A stretch of 13,417 bases of DNA from Desulfonema limicola (GCA_020722245.1 DYLE01000031.1:2989-16405); one strand, 5' to 3'. Numbered from the stretch's first letter, positions 6,471 to 12,939 are shown. The notes: generated from the letters alone by a model not told the origin. Made by a program: numbers and translations.

Positions 6471-6565
6471 CGTTTACCCCATGTAAAACCAAAGCTGCAA
6501 ACGGTTCACCGGGGCCTGGGGCCGGTTCAAAAGTCCGCCGCTTCCGCTCTGACCGCCCTGCCGAC

Positions 6566-6913
6566 TCACTCCCGGCGAAGCTCTTTGATCCTGGCCTTTT
6601 TCCCGCTTAAATCGCGCACGTAATAGATCTTTGATCGGCGCACGCGGCCGTGGGAGACCACCTCGATTTTGTCGATGCTGGGGGAGTGCAGGGGGAAAAC
6701 CCGCTCCACCCCGACCCCGTAAGAGACCTTGCGAACGGTGAAGGAGGCGTTGGTGGTCCCTTTGCGCCGGCTGACCACCACCCCCTGAAAAATCTGAATC
6801 CGCTCCTTTTCCCCTTCACGGATTCGCACATGCACCTTTACCGTGTCCCCCGGAAAAAACTCCGGGTGATCCAGCCGCAGATGCTCCTTTTCCAACTGTC
6901 TGATCTTTTCCAT
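6566..6913 (-). CDS. rplS: 50S ribosomal protein bL19
   Basis: The product has 115 residues, standard for bL19, which sits at the 30S-50S interface. The family sequence is clear throughout: FFPGDTVKVHVRIREGEKER, IQIFQGVVVSRRKG, the SFTVRKVSYGVGVERVFPLHSP core, and RRSKIYYVRDLSGKKARIKE at the end. An AGAGGGTG ribosome binding site precedes the ATG at 6913. The gene follows the SPOUT methyltransferase after 63 bp and precedes rnhB, as in many proteobacteria where the order is rpsP-rimM-trmD-rplS. A palindromic tandem repeat lies in the gap before it. Confidence 0.97.
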   Translation of the reverse strand: MEKIRQLEKEHLRLDHPEFFPGDTVKVHVRIREGEKERIQIFQGVVVSRRKGTTNASFTVRKVSYGVGVERVFPLHSPSIDKIEVVSHGRVRRSKIYYVRDLSGKKARIKELRRE

Positions 6914-6942
6914 GTCACCCTCTGAAATAACCTGTTTTTAAA

Positions 6943-6960
6943 ACGCATGCGTGCATGCGT
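6943..6960 (-). promoter_or_regulatory. Palindromic tandem octamer upstream of rplS
   Basis: ACGCATGCGTGCATGCGT forms two perfect 8-bp complementary arms (6943-6950 and 6953-6960). It is also a tandem GCATGCGT x2 (6945-6960). Read in the direction of the operon, the stem is followed by TTTTAAAAA, so it could be an attenuator or weak terminator setting rplS level. A protein operator is the alternative. Confidence 0.4.
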
Positions 6961-6976
6961 CCTCATTCGTTAGGCT

Positions 6977-7555
6977 TCAAACCGGGCTGCCCAATACCCT
7001 GTCTAAGATGATCGCCGCGGCGGACCGAACCGACAGGTGATTGTATGCAAAGCCTCCCCTGATCGGCTCCAGTATAAAATCCGCCGCTTGGATGAACTCC
7101 TCCGTCAACCCCCATCCCGTGCCGAAAACCAACAGATAGGCGCTTCGATTCTCCGTCAGAAGCCGCCGAAAATCCTCAAACCGCAACGCATCCTTCTTGT
7201 CCGAAGCGCTGGTGACGACAACCTGAACGCCGAGAGGATGATCCCTTCTAATCTCCTCCACCACGCAGGCGAAGGATTCCCTTATTCGGACAAGCTCCAG
7301 CGCCGCTTTACGCTCGGGGTTATATACCCCTCCATACCCATCTGTCCAGTGAGAAACAATCTTTTCGGCAATCGCCTGCTGATCCGCAAACGGCGTGACC
7401 ACATAAAAGCCCTTGACGCCGTAAGTCTTCGCCGCCCTTGAGATGTCGTGCAGATCCAGGTTGGTCACCGCCGAAGCGATGGTTTCACCGTTTTTGTTCC
7501 TCACCGGATGGTGCACCAGGGCCAGGTACAGATCGGCCCGAGATAACGCGTTCAA
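6977..7555 (-). CDS. SPOUT-type RNA methyltransferase (Methyltrn_RNA_4-like)
   Basis: The product has 192 residues. The N-terminus LYLALVHHPVRNKNGE, then AVTNLDLHDISRAAKTYGV, and the C-terminal FGTGWGLTEEF and RGGFAYNHLSVRSAAAIILDR are characteristic of the SAM-dependent RNA methyltransferase family often annotated as TrmD-like in deltaproteobacteria. The C-terminal Gly-rich loop and YNHLSVRSA stretch look like a SPOUT trefoil-knot SAM site. The RNA target is not known to me. The start appears to be TTG at 7555, preceded by AAGGTGGTG, and lies inside the trmD coding end. The overlap is 71 bp and cannot shrink below about 47 bp because the conserved LYLALVH block already lies within trmD. Confidence 0.85.
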   Translation of the reverse strand: MNALSRADLYLALVHHPVRNKNGETIASAVTNLDLHDISRAAKTYGVKGFYVVTPFADQQAIAEKIVSHWTDGYGGVYNPERKAALELVRIRESFACVVEEIRRDHPLGVQVVVTSASDKKDALRFEDFRRLLTENRSAYLLVFGTGWGLTEEFIQAADFILEPIRGGFAYNHLSVRSAAAIILDRVLGSPV

Positions 7556-8279
7556 TATATCCGCACCACCTTTTCAGGATCTCTTTTTCCCGGGGGCTTA
7601 AATCTTTTTCACCGATCAGGTCGGGCCGCTTCAGCAACGTCCGGATCAGCGAGGATTCAAGCCGCCAGTCGTCAACGGCCTTATGGTTTCCGGATAAAAG
7701 CACCGGCGGCACGCCCTCCCCTTCAAACTCCGGCGGCCGGGTGTAATGGGCATGCTCCAAAAACGCCTCTGAAAACGAATCCTTCTGGGCCGAATCCTCC
7801 CCTCCCAGCACCCCCGGAAGCAGCCGGGCGACCGCATCAATAACCACCATGGCCGCAGGTTCGCCGCCGGTCAGCACGTAATCCCCGATGGAAATCTCAT
7901 CGTCGATGCAGCGGTAAATCCGCTCATCCACCCCTTCATACCGGCCGCATACCAGGATGAGCCCGCTTTTCTGAGACAGCTCTTTTGCCACCGATTGTTT
8001 AAACACCCTCCCCTGGGGGGAGAGCAGGATCGTTGTCGCTCCGGAGCTTCGGCGTTTCGCCTCGGCCACAGCGCCGGCTAAAGGCTCCGGCTTCATCACC
8101 ATTCCGGACCCTCCGCCATAGGGCCTGTCGTCGGTGGTCTTATGCCTCCCTTCTGCAAAATCCCGAATATCGATGGGAGTGACCGTAATCCGGTTCCCCG
8201 CAATCGCCCGCCGGATCATCCCGTGTTCCAAAAAGGAAGCAAACATTTCGGGAAAAATCGTCAGTATAATAAAATCCAT
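7485..8279 (-). CDS. trmD: tRNA (guanine-37-N1)-methyltransferase TrmD
   Basis: TrmD makes m1G37 in tRNAs reading CNN codons, preventing +1 frameshifting. The 264-residue product shows all main motifs in order: ILTIFPEMF at the start, DDRPYGGGSGMVMKPEP (50-66), LSPQGR (86-91), CGRYEGVDER (111-120), the SAM-knot stretch DEISIGDYVLTGGE (127-140), LLPGVLGG (153-160) and YTRPPEFEG with LLSGNHK further on. The C-terminal 20 or so residues (SGRSVPGPGAPSGEEQKR) are unlike the family core and are read from DNA shared with the next gene. The ATG at 8279 lies 14 bp after rimM. Confidence 0.96.
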   Translation of the reverse strand: MDFIILTIFPEMFASFLEHGMIRRAIAGNRITVTPIDIRDFAEGRHKTTDDRPYGGGSGMVMKPEPLAGAVAEAKRRSSGATTILLSPQGRVFKQSVAKELSQKSGLILVCGRYEGVDERIYRCIDDEISIGDYVLTGGEPAAMVVIDAVARLLPGVLGGEDSAQKDSFSEAFLEHAHYTRPPEFEGEGVPPVLLSGNHKAVDDWRLESSLIRTLLKRPDLIGEKDLSPREKEILKRWCGYIERVISGRSVPGPGAPSGEEQKR

Positions 8280-8293
8280 GAATCCGGCGCCCT

Positions 8294-8803
8294 TTACAAC
8301 CCCTCGGGCAGGTCCACCGTCATTCGCTTTTTATCCAGATCGATCTGTTTCACGATCGATGCGACGGCCGGTATCAGGGTTTCTCTTTCACCCTGCCGGA
8401 CCACGAACACATCGTTCGCTCCGGTGGCAAACACATGCGCGATCCGTCCGATATAGGTGCCATCCTCCTGATATACGTCCATTTCCAGAAGATCACACCA
8501 GTACCAGCTGTCCTCACCGGGATCTGGAAGGCTGGCGCGTTCGATGAAAAGCTCGGCATCGACCAGCGCCTCCGCCGTGTTACGGTCGGAAACCCCCTCA
8601 AAAAAAATGCGATGAAGCTTCTTATGCGGTTGCCGGCCGGCAACCGTGTAGAGCCTTGTCTCACCGTTTCGCTGCCGGGCCAGAACCTGTTTGCCCGGTT
8701 CAAACCACCCGGTGGTTTCCGAAAAGGAGCAGAGCTTTAAGCCGCCCCTCACCCCGTGAACCCCCACGATCCTGCCGATGTGAAGGACCGCGTCTTTCCC
8801 CAT
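8294..8803 (-). CDS. rimM: Ribosome maturation factor RimM
   Basis: RimM helps assemble the 30S head domain, binding near uS19. The product has 169 residues from the ATG at 8803. The N-terminal barrel carries LHIGRIVGVHGVRGGLKL; the C-terminal PRC barrel shows DSWYWCDLLEMDVY, DGTYIGRIAHVFATGANDVFVV and the end motif LIPAVASIVKQIDLDKKRMT followed by LPEGL. A TTG at 8812, overlapping the khpA stop, is an alternative start adding three residues; neither has a good Shine-Dalgarno, so coupling to khpA translation is likely. It lies between khpA and trmD, its usual context. Confidence 0.93.
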   Translation of the reverse strand: MGKDAVLHIGRIVGVHGVRGGLKLCSFSETTGWFEPGKQVLARQRNGETRLYTVAGRQPHKKLHRIFFEGVSDRNTAEALVDAELFIERASLPDPGEDSWYWCDLLEMDVYQEDGTYIGRIAHVFATGANDVFVVRQGERETLIPAVASIVKQIDLDKKRMTVDLPEGL

Positions 8804-8808
8804 CAAGG

Positions 8809-9042
8809 TCAATCTTCGACGATTTCAAGGACCGTCCGTTTTTTTATCTTTGCCGATGCCGCACCCAGAAGCGTCCGCATGGCTCGAGCGGTTCTTCCCT
8901 GTTTACCGATCACCTTACCCAGGTCCTCCTTGGCGACTTTCAGCTCCAGTACGGAGGTCTGGTCACCCTCAACTTCGGTAACCTTCACCTCATCCGGTTT
9001 GTCAACAAGCGCCTTTGCGATATGCGTGATCAGTTCTTTCAT
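8809..9042 (-). CDS. khpA: KH-domain RNA-binding protein (KhpA-like)
   Basis: The 77-residue protein is a single KH domain with the GxxG loop in KVIGKQGRTARAMRTLL. It matches the KhpA/YlqC family, small cytoplasmic RNA-binding proteins that in Gram-positive bacteria pair with KhpB (Jag/EloR). Position between rpsP and rimM is the family's conserved place. AAAGGAGAT precedes the ATG at 9042. Its stop is embedded just ahead of the rimM start, supporting coupled translation. The gene name is by family analogy; function in this organism is inferred. Confidence 0.9.
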   Translation of the reverse strand: MKELITHIAKALVDKPDEVKVTEVEGDQTSVLELKVAKEDLGKVIGKQGRTARAMRTLLGAASAKIKKRTVLEIVED

Positions 9043-9094
9043 GGTCCATCTCCTTTAATGGCAGCTTGGGAATTGGGATTGAAAGGGAAAAAAA

Positions 9095-9349
9095 CTAAGC
9101 AGGGTTCGAGTACATTCCTTCCTTCTTCAAAAGGCTGTTCACCGTATCCGAGGGGGTTGCACCCTTGCTCAACCAGTATTCAACCCTTTCCTTTTTCAGG
9201 GTGACTTCAGACGGGTTTGCCATGGGGTTGTAGGTGCCCAGGTTCTCCAGAAATCTTCCATCACGCGGGTACTGGCTGTCCGCCGCCACGATCCGGTAAA
9301 ACGGTCTCTTTTTCGCGCCGTATCTGGCCAATCTGATCTTTACCGCCAT
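9095..9349 (-). CDS. rpsP: 30S ribosomal protein bS16
   Basis: The 84-residue product is a standard bS16, needed for 30S assembly. Diagnostic stretches are MAVKIRLARYGAKKRPFYRI, VAADSQYPRDGRFLENLGTYNP and VEYWLSKGATPSDTVNSLLKK. The ATG at 9349 is preceded by AAGGAG at somewhat long spacing. It follows ffh by 17 bp and precedes the KH gene by 52 bp, the classical ffh-rpsP-KH-rimM-trmD-rplS arrangement. Confidence 0.97.
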   Translation of the reverse strand: MAVKIRLARYGAKKRPFYRIVAADSQYPRDGRFLENLGTYNPMANPSEVTLKKERVEYWLSKGATPSDTVNSLLKKEGMYSNPA

Positions 9350-9366
9350 ACTGTTTCAAACTCCTT

Positions 9367-10701
9367 TTAAAAAGGCATCATTCCGCGGCCCATGCCGCGC
9401 ATTAAACCGCCCTTGTTGATCTTTTTGATCATCTTGAGCACTTGTGAATAATTTTTCAACAACTGATTGATATCTTGTATACTGGTTCCGCTTCCTTTTG
9501 CAATCCTTTTTCTTCTGCTGCCGTTGATCATCTGGTGGTTCCGCCGCTCCACGGGGGTCATGGAATTGATGATCGCCTCAATCTTGACGAGCTCGCGCTC
9601 ATCCACCTGAAGACCGCTCAGATGCTTGCTTTTGCTGACGCCCGGAATCAGCTTGATCAGATCGTTTAACGACCCCATTCTTCTGACCTGGGCCATCTGA
9701 TCCCGAAAATCCGCCAGGGTAAACTCGTTTTTTCTCAGCTTTTTTTCAAGCTCGGCCGCCTTTTTTTCATCCACCACGCTCTGGGCCTTCTCAATGAGGG
9801 AGAGCATGTCCCCCATTCCCAGAATCCGGGAGGCCATCCGGTCCGGATGAAACCGCTCCAGCTCGTTTAGCTTTTCACCCACCCCGATAAATTTGATCGG
9901 TTTGCCGGTGATGGCCTTGATGGACAGCGCGGCCCCGCCCCGGGCGTCCCCGTCCATCTTGGAGAGGATCACCCCGCCGATATCCAGGGCATCGTTGAAC
10001 GACTTGGCGATATTCACGGCGTCCTGGCCGGTCATGGCATCGGCGACCAGCAGGATGTCCGAGGGCTGCACCGCCTTCTTGATATCGACCAGCTCGGCCA
10101 TCAGGGTTTCATCCACATGCAGCCGGCCGGCGGTATCCAGGATCATCGTGTCACACCCCGCCGATTGCGCGGCCTCCTTGGCCTCCCGGCATATGCGCAC
10201 GGGTTGCATCTCGGTGGTGGACGGAAAAACCGGAACCGACAGCTCGGAGGCCAGCTTTTGAAGCTGATCAATAGCGGCCGGCCGGTAAACATCCACGGGT
10301 ACCAGGTACGGCCGTTTACCCTGTTTTCTTAAAAAAACCGAAAGCTTGCCCGCCGTGGTGGTTTTGCCCGAACCCTGAAGCCCCACCAGCATCACCGCAG
10401 CCGGCGGCGGGCCTGAAAGCGCAAGCTCCTCATTTTTGTCCCCCATCAATTCCTTGAGGCAATCGTTGACGATCTTGATCACCTGCTGGCCCGGGGTCAG
10501 GCTCGACAGCACCTCCTGGCCGATAGCGCGCCCCTGAATGTCAGAAATCAGCTGCTTGACGACCCGATAATGGACGTCGGCTTCAAGAAGGGCCAGACGC
10601 ACATCCTTCAACCCCTCTTCGATGTTTTTCTCGGTCAGCTTGCCCTGACCTTTCAGTTTCTTAAAAACCGAGTTAAGCCGGTTGCTTAAATTTTCAAACA
10701 T
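9367..10701 (-). CDS. ffh: Signal recognition particle protein Ffh
   Basis: Ffh with 4.5S RNA targets nascent membrane and secreted proteins to FtsY. The 444-residue product has the N domain (1 to about 95), then the G domain with P-loop GLQGSGKTTT (107-116), DVYRPAA (137-143), DTAGR (189-193) and SKMDGDARGG (247-256). The Met-rich M domain (about 325-444) contains the RNA-binding stretch INGSRRKRIAKGSGTS and ends in GGLMRGMGRGMMPF. The TKMDG-type guanine-recognition motif has Ser in place of the usual Thr. A TTGACA-based promoter lies upstream, so ffh is probably the first gene of the long leftward operon. The Shine-Dalgarno before 10701 is weak. Confidence 0.97.
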   Translation of the reverse strand: MFENLSNRLNSVFKKLKGQGKLTEKNIEEGLKDVRLALLEADVHYRVVKQLISDIQGRAIGQEVLSSLTPGQQVIKIVNDCLKELMGDKNEELALSGPPPAAVMLVGLQGSGKTTTAGKLSVFLRKQGKRPYLVPVDVYRPAAIDQLQKLASELSVPVFPSTTEMQPVRICREAKEAAQSAGCDTMILDTAGRLHVDETLMAELVDIKKAVQPSDILLVADAMTGQDAVNIAKSFNDALDIGGVILSKMDGDARGGAALSIKAITGKPIKFIGVGEKLNELERFHPDRMASRILGMGDMLSLIEKAQSVVDEKKAAELEKKLRKNEFTLADFRDQMAQVRRMGSLNDLIKLIPGVSKSKHLSGLQVDERELVKIEAIINSMTPVERRNHQMINGSRRKRIAKGSGTSIQDINQLLKNYSQVLKMIKKINKGGLMRGMGRGMMPF

Positions 10702-10734
10702 AAAGCAGTCGAGCCTTTTAACGAAATTCTTGAA

Positions 10735-10761
10735 ATTATTATTTCATCGATGCTATGTCAA
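10735..10761 (-). promoter_or_regulatory. Sigma-70-type promoter of the ffh operon
   Basis: On the minus strand a perfect TTGACA (10756-10761) is followed, 15 bp on, by AATAAT (10735-10740, 5 of 6 to consensus). A 17-bp spacing to TAATTT is the alternative. It sits about 35-60 bp before the ffh start in AT-rich DNA. It is the only good promoter seen for the whole run down to the acyl-CoA ligase. Confidence 0.5.
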
Positions 10762-10762
10762 G

Positions 10763-10768
10763 TATAAT
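10763..10768 (+). promoter_or_regulatory. -10 element of a probable rlmN promoter
   Basis: A perfect TATAAT stands one base from the ffh -35 box, so the divergent promoters would compete for polymerase. The matching -35 is weak (TTATTT at 10739-10744, 18-bp spacing). If active, transcription starts near 10775, downstream of the upstream in-frame ATG at 10755, which supports the ATG at 10845 as the true rlmN start. Confidence 0.45.
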
Positions 10769-10844
10769 ATATCATTTAAATTGTAAAGAAAAAACTGGCC
10801 ATCCCTCTGATAAAACGACGATTTTCATACATACCGGAACACCG

Positions 10845-11897
10845 ATGCCTCACCCCGCGGACAAAATCTTAAATATCCACGAGCTCGACCATGACCAGCT
10901 AAACGACTGGTGCCGGTCGTTGGGCATTGAACCTTACCGGGCCAAACAGGTCATGCGGTGGATCTACACCCGGGGCGCAGACGACTTTGAAGAGATGACC
11001 GACATCGCAAAAAGCGTCCGCAAACTGCTCGCAGAGCGGTTTTTCATTAGCTCCCTTGAAATCAAAAAGGTGGAAAACGCCCACGATGGTTCCCGAAAAT
11101 ACCTGTTCGGATTATCCGATGGAAACGGCATCGAAACCGTCCTGATCCCTGAAAAAAATCATTACACCCTGTGCATCTCCACCCAGGTCGGCTGCGCCAT
11201 GGGGTGCCGGTTCTGCATGACCGCAAAGACCGGCCTGATTCGAAACCTCACCCGGGGGGAAATCATCGGCCAGGTGCTCGGGGTTCAAAAAGACATCGGC
11301 GGGGACAAAAGGCTTAAAAACATCGTGCTGATGGGCATGGGAGAACCCCTGGCCAACTACAGCCCGGTGGTGAGCGCCCTTCAACACATCACCAACAACG
11401 ATACCGGCCTCGGGTTCTCAAACCGGCGGGTCACCCTTTCCACCTCGGGCATGGTTTCCAAATTCGAGGACCTTGCCCGGGACACCCGGGTGAGGCTGGC
11501 GGTTTCGTTGAATGCGTCGGACGACAAGACCCGCAGCCTGCTGATGCCCATCAACCGCACCTACCCGCTCGAACAGCTCATCGACGCCTGCGCCCGCTAT
11601 CCGCTCACCCCGAGGGATAAGATCACCTTTGAATACATCTTGATCCGGGATGTCAACGACTCCCCCGAGGATGCCTTAAGGCTCTCTAAGCTTCTGCGTC
11701 CGGTAAAGGCCAAGATCAACCTGATCCCCTTTAACCCTCATCCGGCCAGCGAATTTGAGCGGCCGGAGGAGGAAAGAATCTTAAACTTCCAGGCCGTGCT
11801 CTGCCAGAAGAACTACACCGCGATGATCCGCCGGAGCAAGGGAAGCGATATCTCTGCGGCCTGCGGCCAGCTTTCCGCAAAACAGGCTGCCCTCTGA
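10845..11897 (+). CDS. rlmN: Dual-specificity RNA methyltransferase RlmN (radical SAM)
   Basis: RlmN methylates C2 of A2503 in 23S rRNA and A37 of some tRNAs. From the ATG at 10845 the product has 350 residues, the family's usual size. The radical-SAM cluster motif CAMGCRFC gives Cys117, Cys121 and Cys124. MGMGEPLANY (163-172), the VTLSTSG stretch and LIPFNPH (293-299) follow, and the methyl-carrying Cys340 lies in GSDISAACGQL. An in-frame ATG at 10755 would add 30 residues with no family resemblance and lies upstream of the likely -10, so it is disfavoured. No strong Shine-Dalgarno precedes either start. The gene is divergent from ffh and has no same-strand partner downstream. Confidence 0.95.
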   Translation: MPHPADKILNIHELDHDQLNDWCRSLGIEPYRAKQVMRWIYTRGADDFEEMTDIAKSVRKLLAERFFISSLEIKKVENAHDGSRKYLFGLSDGNGIETVLIPEKNHYTLCISTQVGCAMGCRFCMTAKTGLIRNLTRGEIIGQVLGVQKDIGGDKRLKNIVLMGMGEPLANYSPVVSALQHITNNDTGLGFSNRRVTLSTSGMVSKFEDLARDTRVRLAVSLNASDDKTRSLLMPINRTYPLEQLIDACARYPLTPRDKITFEYILIRDVNDSPEDALRLSKLLRPVKAKINLIPFNPHPASEFERPEEERILNFQAVLCQKNYTAMIRRSKGSDISAACGQLSAKQAAL

Positions 11898-12076
11898 TAG
11901 GCGTTTGCATCTCCACAGCAAGGACAGCGTCTTGCCCCTGCCCGCTGATGCCGTCAATCAAACAGGCTCGGCAGATAAGATACAAAGCCGATCCTGGGGC
12001 TATCAAATTTTGTAGTCTTCCCCTAAGTCTGGGATGATCGTCTATTCAGTGGAGCAAACGCCCCGCATAGCCGGCT

Positions 12077-12115
12077 GGTAAAAGTGGAGCGACCGAAGGG
12101 AGCGCAGCTTTTGCC
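12077..12115 (+). terminator. Imperfect hairpin, possible rlmN terminator
   Basis: GGTAAAAG (12077-12084) pairs with CTTTTGCC (12108-12115), including one G-U pair. The interior GCGACC/GGGAGCGC can pair further. Only TTT follows, so termination would be weak. It lies 180 bp after the rlmN stop. Confidence 0.3.
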
Positions 12116-12271
12116 TTTCCGCGTTCATGCTGTTGTTAGGAAAAATTAAGGAACATTTCGATTTATTATACCATGCTCATGTCTTGCTTTGAAAAAAATG
12201 CTGATGAAAAGCCCGAAACATGTGATCTATGGCAACAGGAACCGGCAAACCGGCTCATCCTTTCTGACAGG

Positions 12272-12287
12272 CGTCTGATAACAGACG
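12272..12287. terminator. Short perfect hairpin downstream of fur
   Basis: CGTCTG (12272-12277) and CAGACG (12282-12287) flank the loop ATAA, 20 bp beyond the fur stop. In the fur transcript the T-run (TTTTTT) precedes rather than follows the stem, so classical intrinsic termination is not met in that direction. It could still protect the 3' end. Confidence 0.3.
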
Positions 12288-12306
12288 AAACGAAAAAATC
12301 ATTTTG

Positions 12307-12678
12307 TCACCCCGCGCAGGATGGGCAAACACCAAATAGGAATATTTCGTGATCTTCCACAACAAATCCGTCTGGTGCCGCTTCATCTTCCCTTAGGGCA
12401 CAGCCAGGAATCTCAAAGACGCGGTGGCACTCATGGCAGTAAAAGTGGTGGTGATGCCCCTTTCCGGTTCGTTCATACAGGGCCCCGAGAGACGGATGGA
12501 AAATTCGTTTCAACCACCCGTCATCGATGAGAATTTTGAGATTCCGATAGACCGTTGCCTGGTTGAGGGACTCCACGAGCTTGCGGCCGTATGTGAGAAC
12601 CTCATCCACCCCCAACGGCCTTTCGTGCTGGCTAAACACCTGTTCTATGGCGGTTCTCTGTGTTGTGTTGCGCCTCAA
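12307..12678 (-). CDS. Fur-family metal-responsive transcriptional repressor
   Basis: The product has 123 residues, on the short side for Fur/PerR/Zur proteins. The N-terminal winged helix has TTQRTAIEQVF and the recognition-helix region LNQATVYRNLKILIDDGWL (38-56). The C-terminal dimer domain carries GHHHHFYC (74-81), Cys81-HE-Cys84, His110 in VEDHEIFLFG and Cys118-PS-Cys121. The two CxxC pairs form the structural zinc site, and the His cluster probably the sensing site. The start is TTG at 12678, with a strong AGGAGGT 8 bases upstream; the N-terminus RRNTTQRTAI fits the family. Iron, zinc or peroxide sensing cannot be told from sequence alone. It is divergent from a TonB-dependent receptor, its likely target. 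Confidence 0.92.
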   Translation of the reverse strand: MRRNTTQRTAIEQVFSQHERPLGVDEVLTYGRKLVESLNQATVYRNLKILIDDGWLKRIFHPSLGALYERTGKGHHHHFYCHECHRVFEIPGCALREDEAAPDGFVVEDHEIFLFGVCPSCAG

Positions 12679-12756
12679 GGTCTATACCTCCTATGCAAAT
12701 TTCCATAAGTTACTGATTTTACGTTGTCGAGCTTTTCGAATGTTCATCCCCGCACA

Positions 12757-12774
12757 CCCGATTTCATGATCGGG
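12757..12774 (-). promoter_or_regulatory. Hairpin in the fur leader
   Basis: CCCGAT (12757-12762) and ATCGGG (12769-12774) enclose a 6-nt loop, with outer GTTC/GAAC pairing possible beyond a bulge. It would lie in the roughly 110-nt fur 5' leader predicted from the promoter at 12794-12822. No T-run follows. A structural or regulatory role is only suggested. Confidence 0.3.
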
Positions 12775-12793
12775 GGAACGCTCCTTTTTCAAG

Positions 12794-12822
12794 AGTTTAA
12801 GTTTTTTCTATTCTATTTGCAA
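12794..12822 (-). promoter_or_regulatory. Probable promoter of the Fur-family gene
   Basis: On the minus strand TTGCAA (12817-12822) is separated by exactly 17 bp from TAAACT (12794-12799), each 4 to 5 of 6 to sigma-70 consensus. It is back to back with the receptor promoter 18 bp away, so one bound repressor could control both. Confidence 0.4.
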
Positions 12823-12839
12823 GTATTTTCGCAATAAGC

Positions 12840-12868
12840 TTGACAGATGATGGCCCTTCGGGTAGATT
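12840..12868 (+). promoter_or_regulatory. Sigma-70-type promoter of the TonB-dependent receptor
   Basis: A perfect TTGACA (12840-12845), a 17-bp spacer and TAGATT (12863-12868, 4 of 6) make a good promoter. Transcription would start about 12875, inside the operator-like repeat at 12871-12895. This gives a leader of about 60 nt. Confidence 0.6.
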
Positions 12869-12870
12869 TT

Positions 12871-12895
12871 TGCAAATGCTTTTGCATTAGCATTA
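12871..12895 (+). promoter_or_regulatory. Putative Fur-family operator over the receptor transcription start
   Basis: AATGC-TTTT-GCATT (12875-12888) is an inverted repeat, flanked on the left by TGCA and extended on the right by a second GCATTA (12890-12895) in tandem with the first. Overlapping AT-rich inverted half-sites at a promoter start are typical of Fur-family operators. The exact motif is not a textbook Fur, Zur or PerR box. Confidence 0.45.
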
Positions 12896-12918
12896 ACATA
12901 CTTTCAGGAGGAGAGACA

Positions 12919-12939
12919 ATGAATAGGAGGAGGAAATGA
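12919..12939 (+). CDS. Six-codon leader ORF (MNRRRK) overlapping the receptor start
   Basis: ATG at 12919 is preceded by its own ribosome binding site AGGAGGAG (12906-12913) and reads MNRRRK before TGA at 12937-12939. The stop overlaps the receptor ATG (12936-12938) as ATGA. The three consecutive AGG arginine codons (12925-12933) are at the same time the Shine-Dalgarno of the receptor. Translation of the leader would therefore cover or expose that site. It may be chance, as AGGAGG runs easily make such a peptide. Confidence 0.4.
   Translation: MNRRRK

Larger units (their letters stand above)
11898..12306. other. 409-bp stretch without a convincing gene
   Basis: Between rlmN and fur there is no ORF with family resemblance or a good ribosome binding site. 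The stretch holds an imperfect hairpin (12077-12115) and a short perfect one (12272-12287). Base composition is mixed: GC-rich near rlmN, AT-rich from about 12140. No tRNA or known RNA family was recognised. Confidence 0.6.

Noticed and set aside
6496..6530. GC-rich ACCGG/CCGGT hairpin between rplS and rnhB
   Set aside because: The stem is only five bp with an ambiguous interior and no T-run, so it is not distinguishable from chance in GC-rich DNA.
10755..10844. 30-residue N-terminal extension of RlmN from ATG at 10755
   Set aside because: No family similarity, no ribosome binding site, and the probable -10 element lies downstream of this ATG.
12031..12140. Integron attC-like recombination site ending in GTTGTTAGG
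   Set aside because: No matching inverse core at the expected position, and no gene cassette or integrase in the window.
12173..12351. Open frame of 59 codons on + from ATG at 12173, overlapping the 3' end of fur in antisense
   Set aside because: No ribosome binding site at proper spacing (AAGGA is more than 20 bases away), no family resemblance, and the last part is antisense to conserved fur codons.
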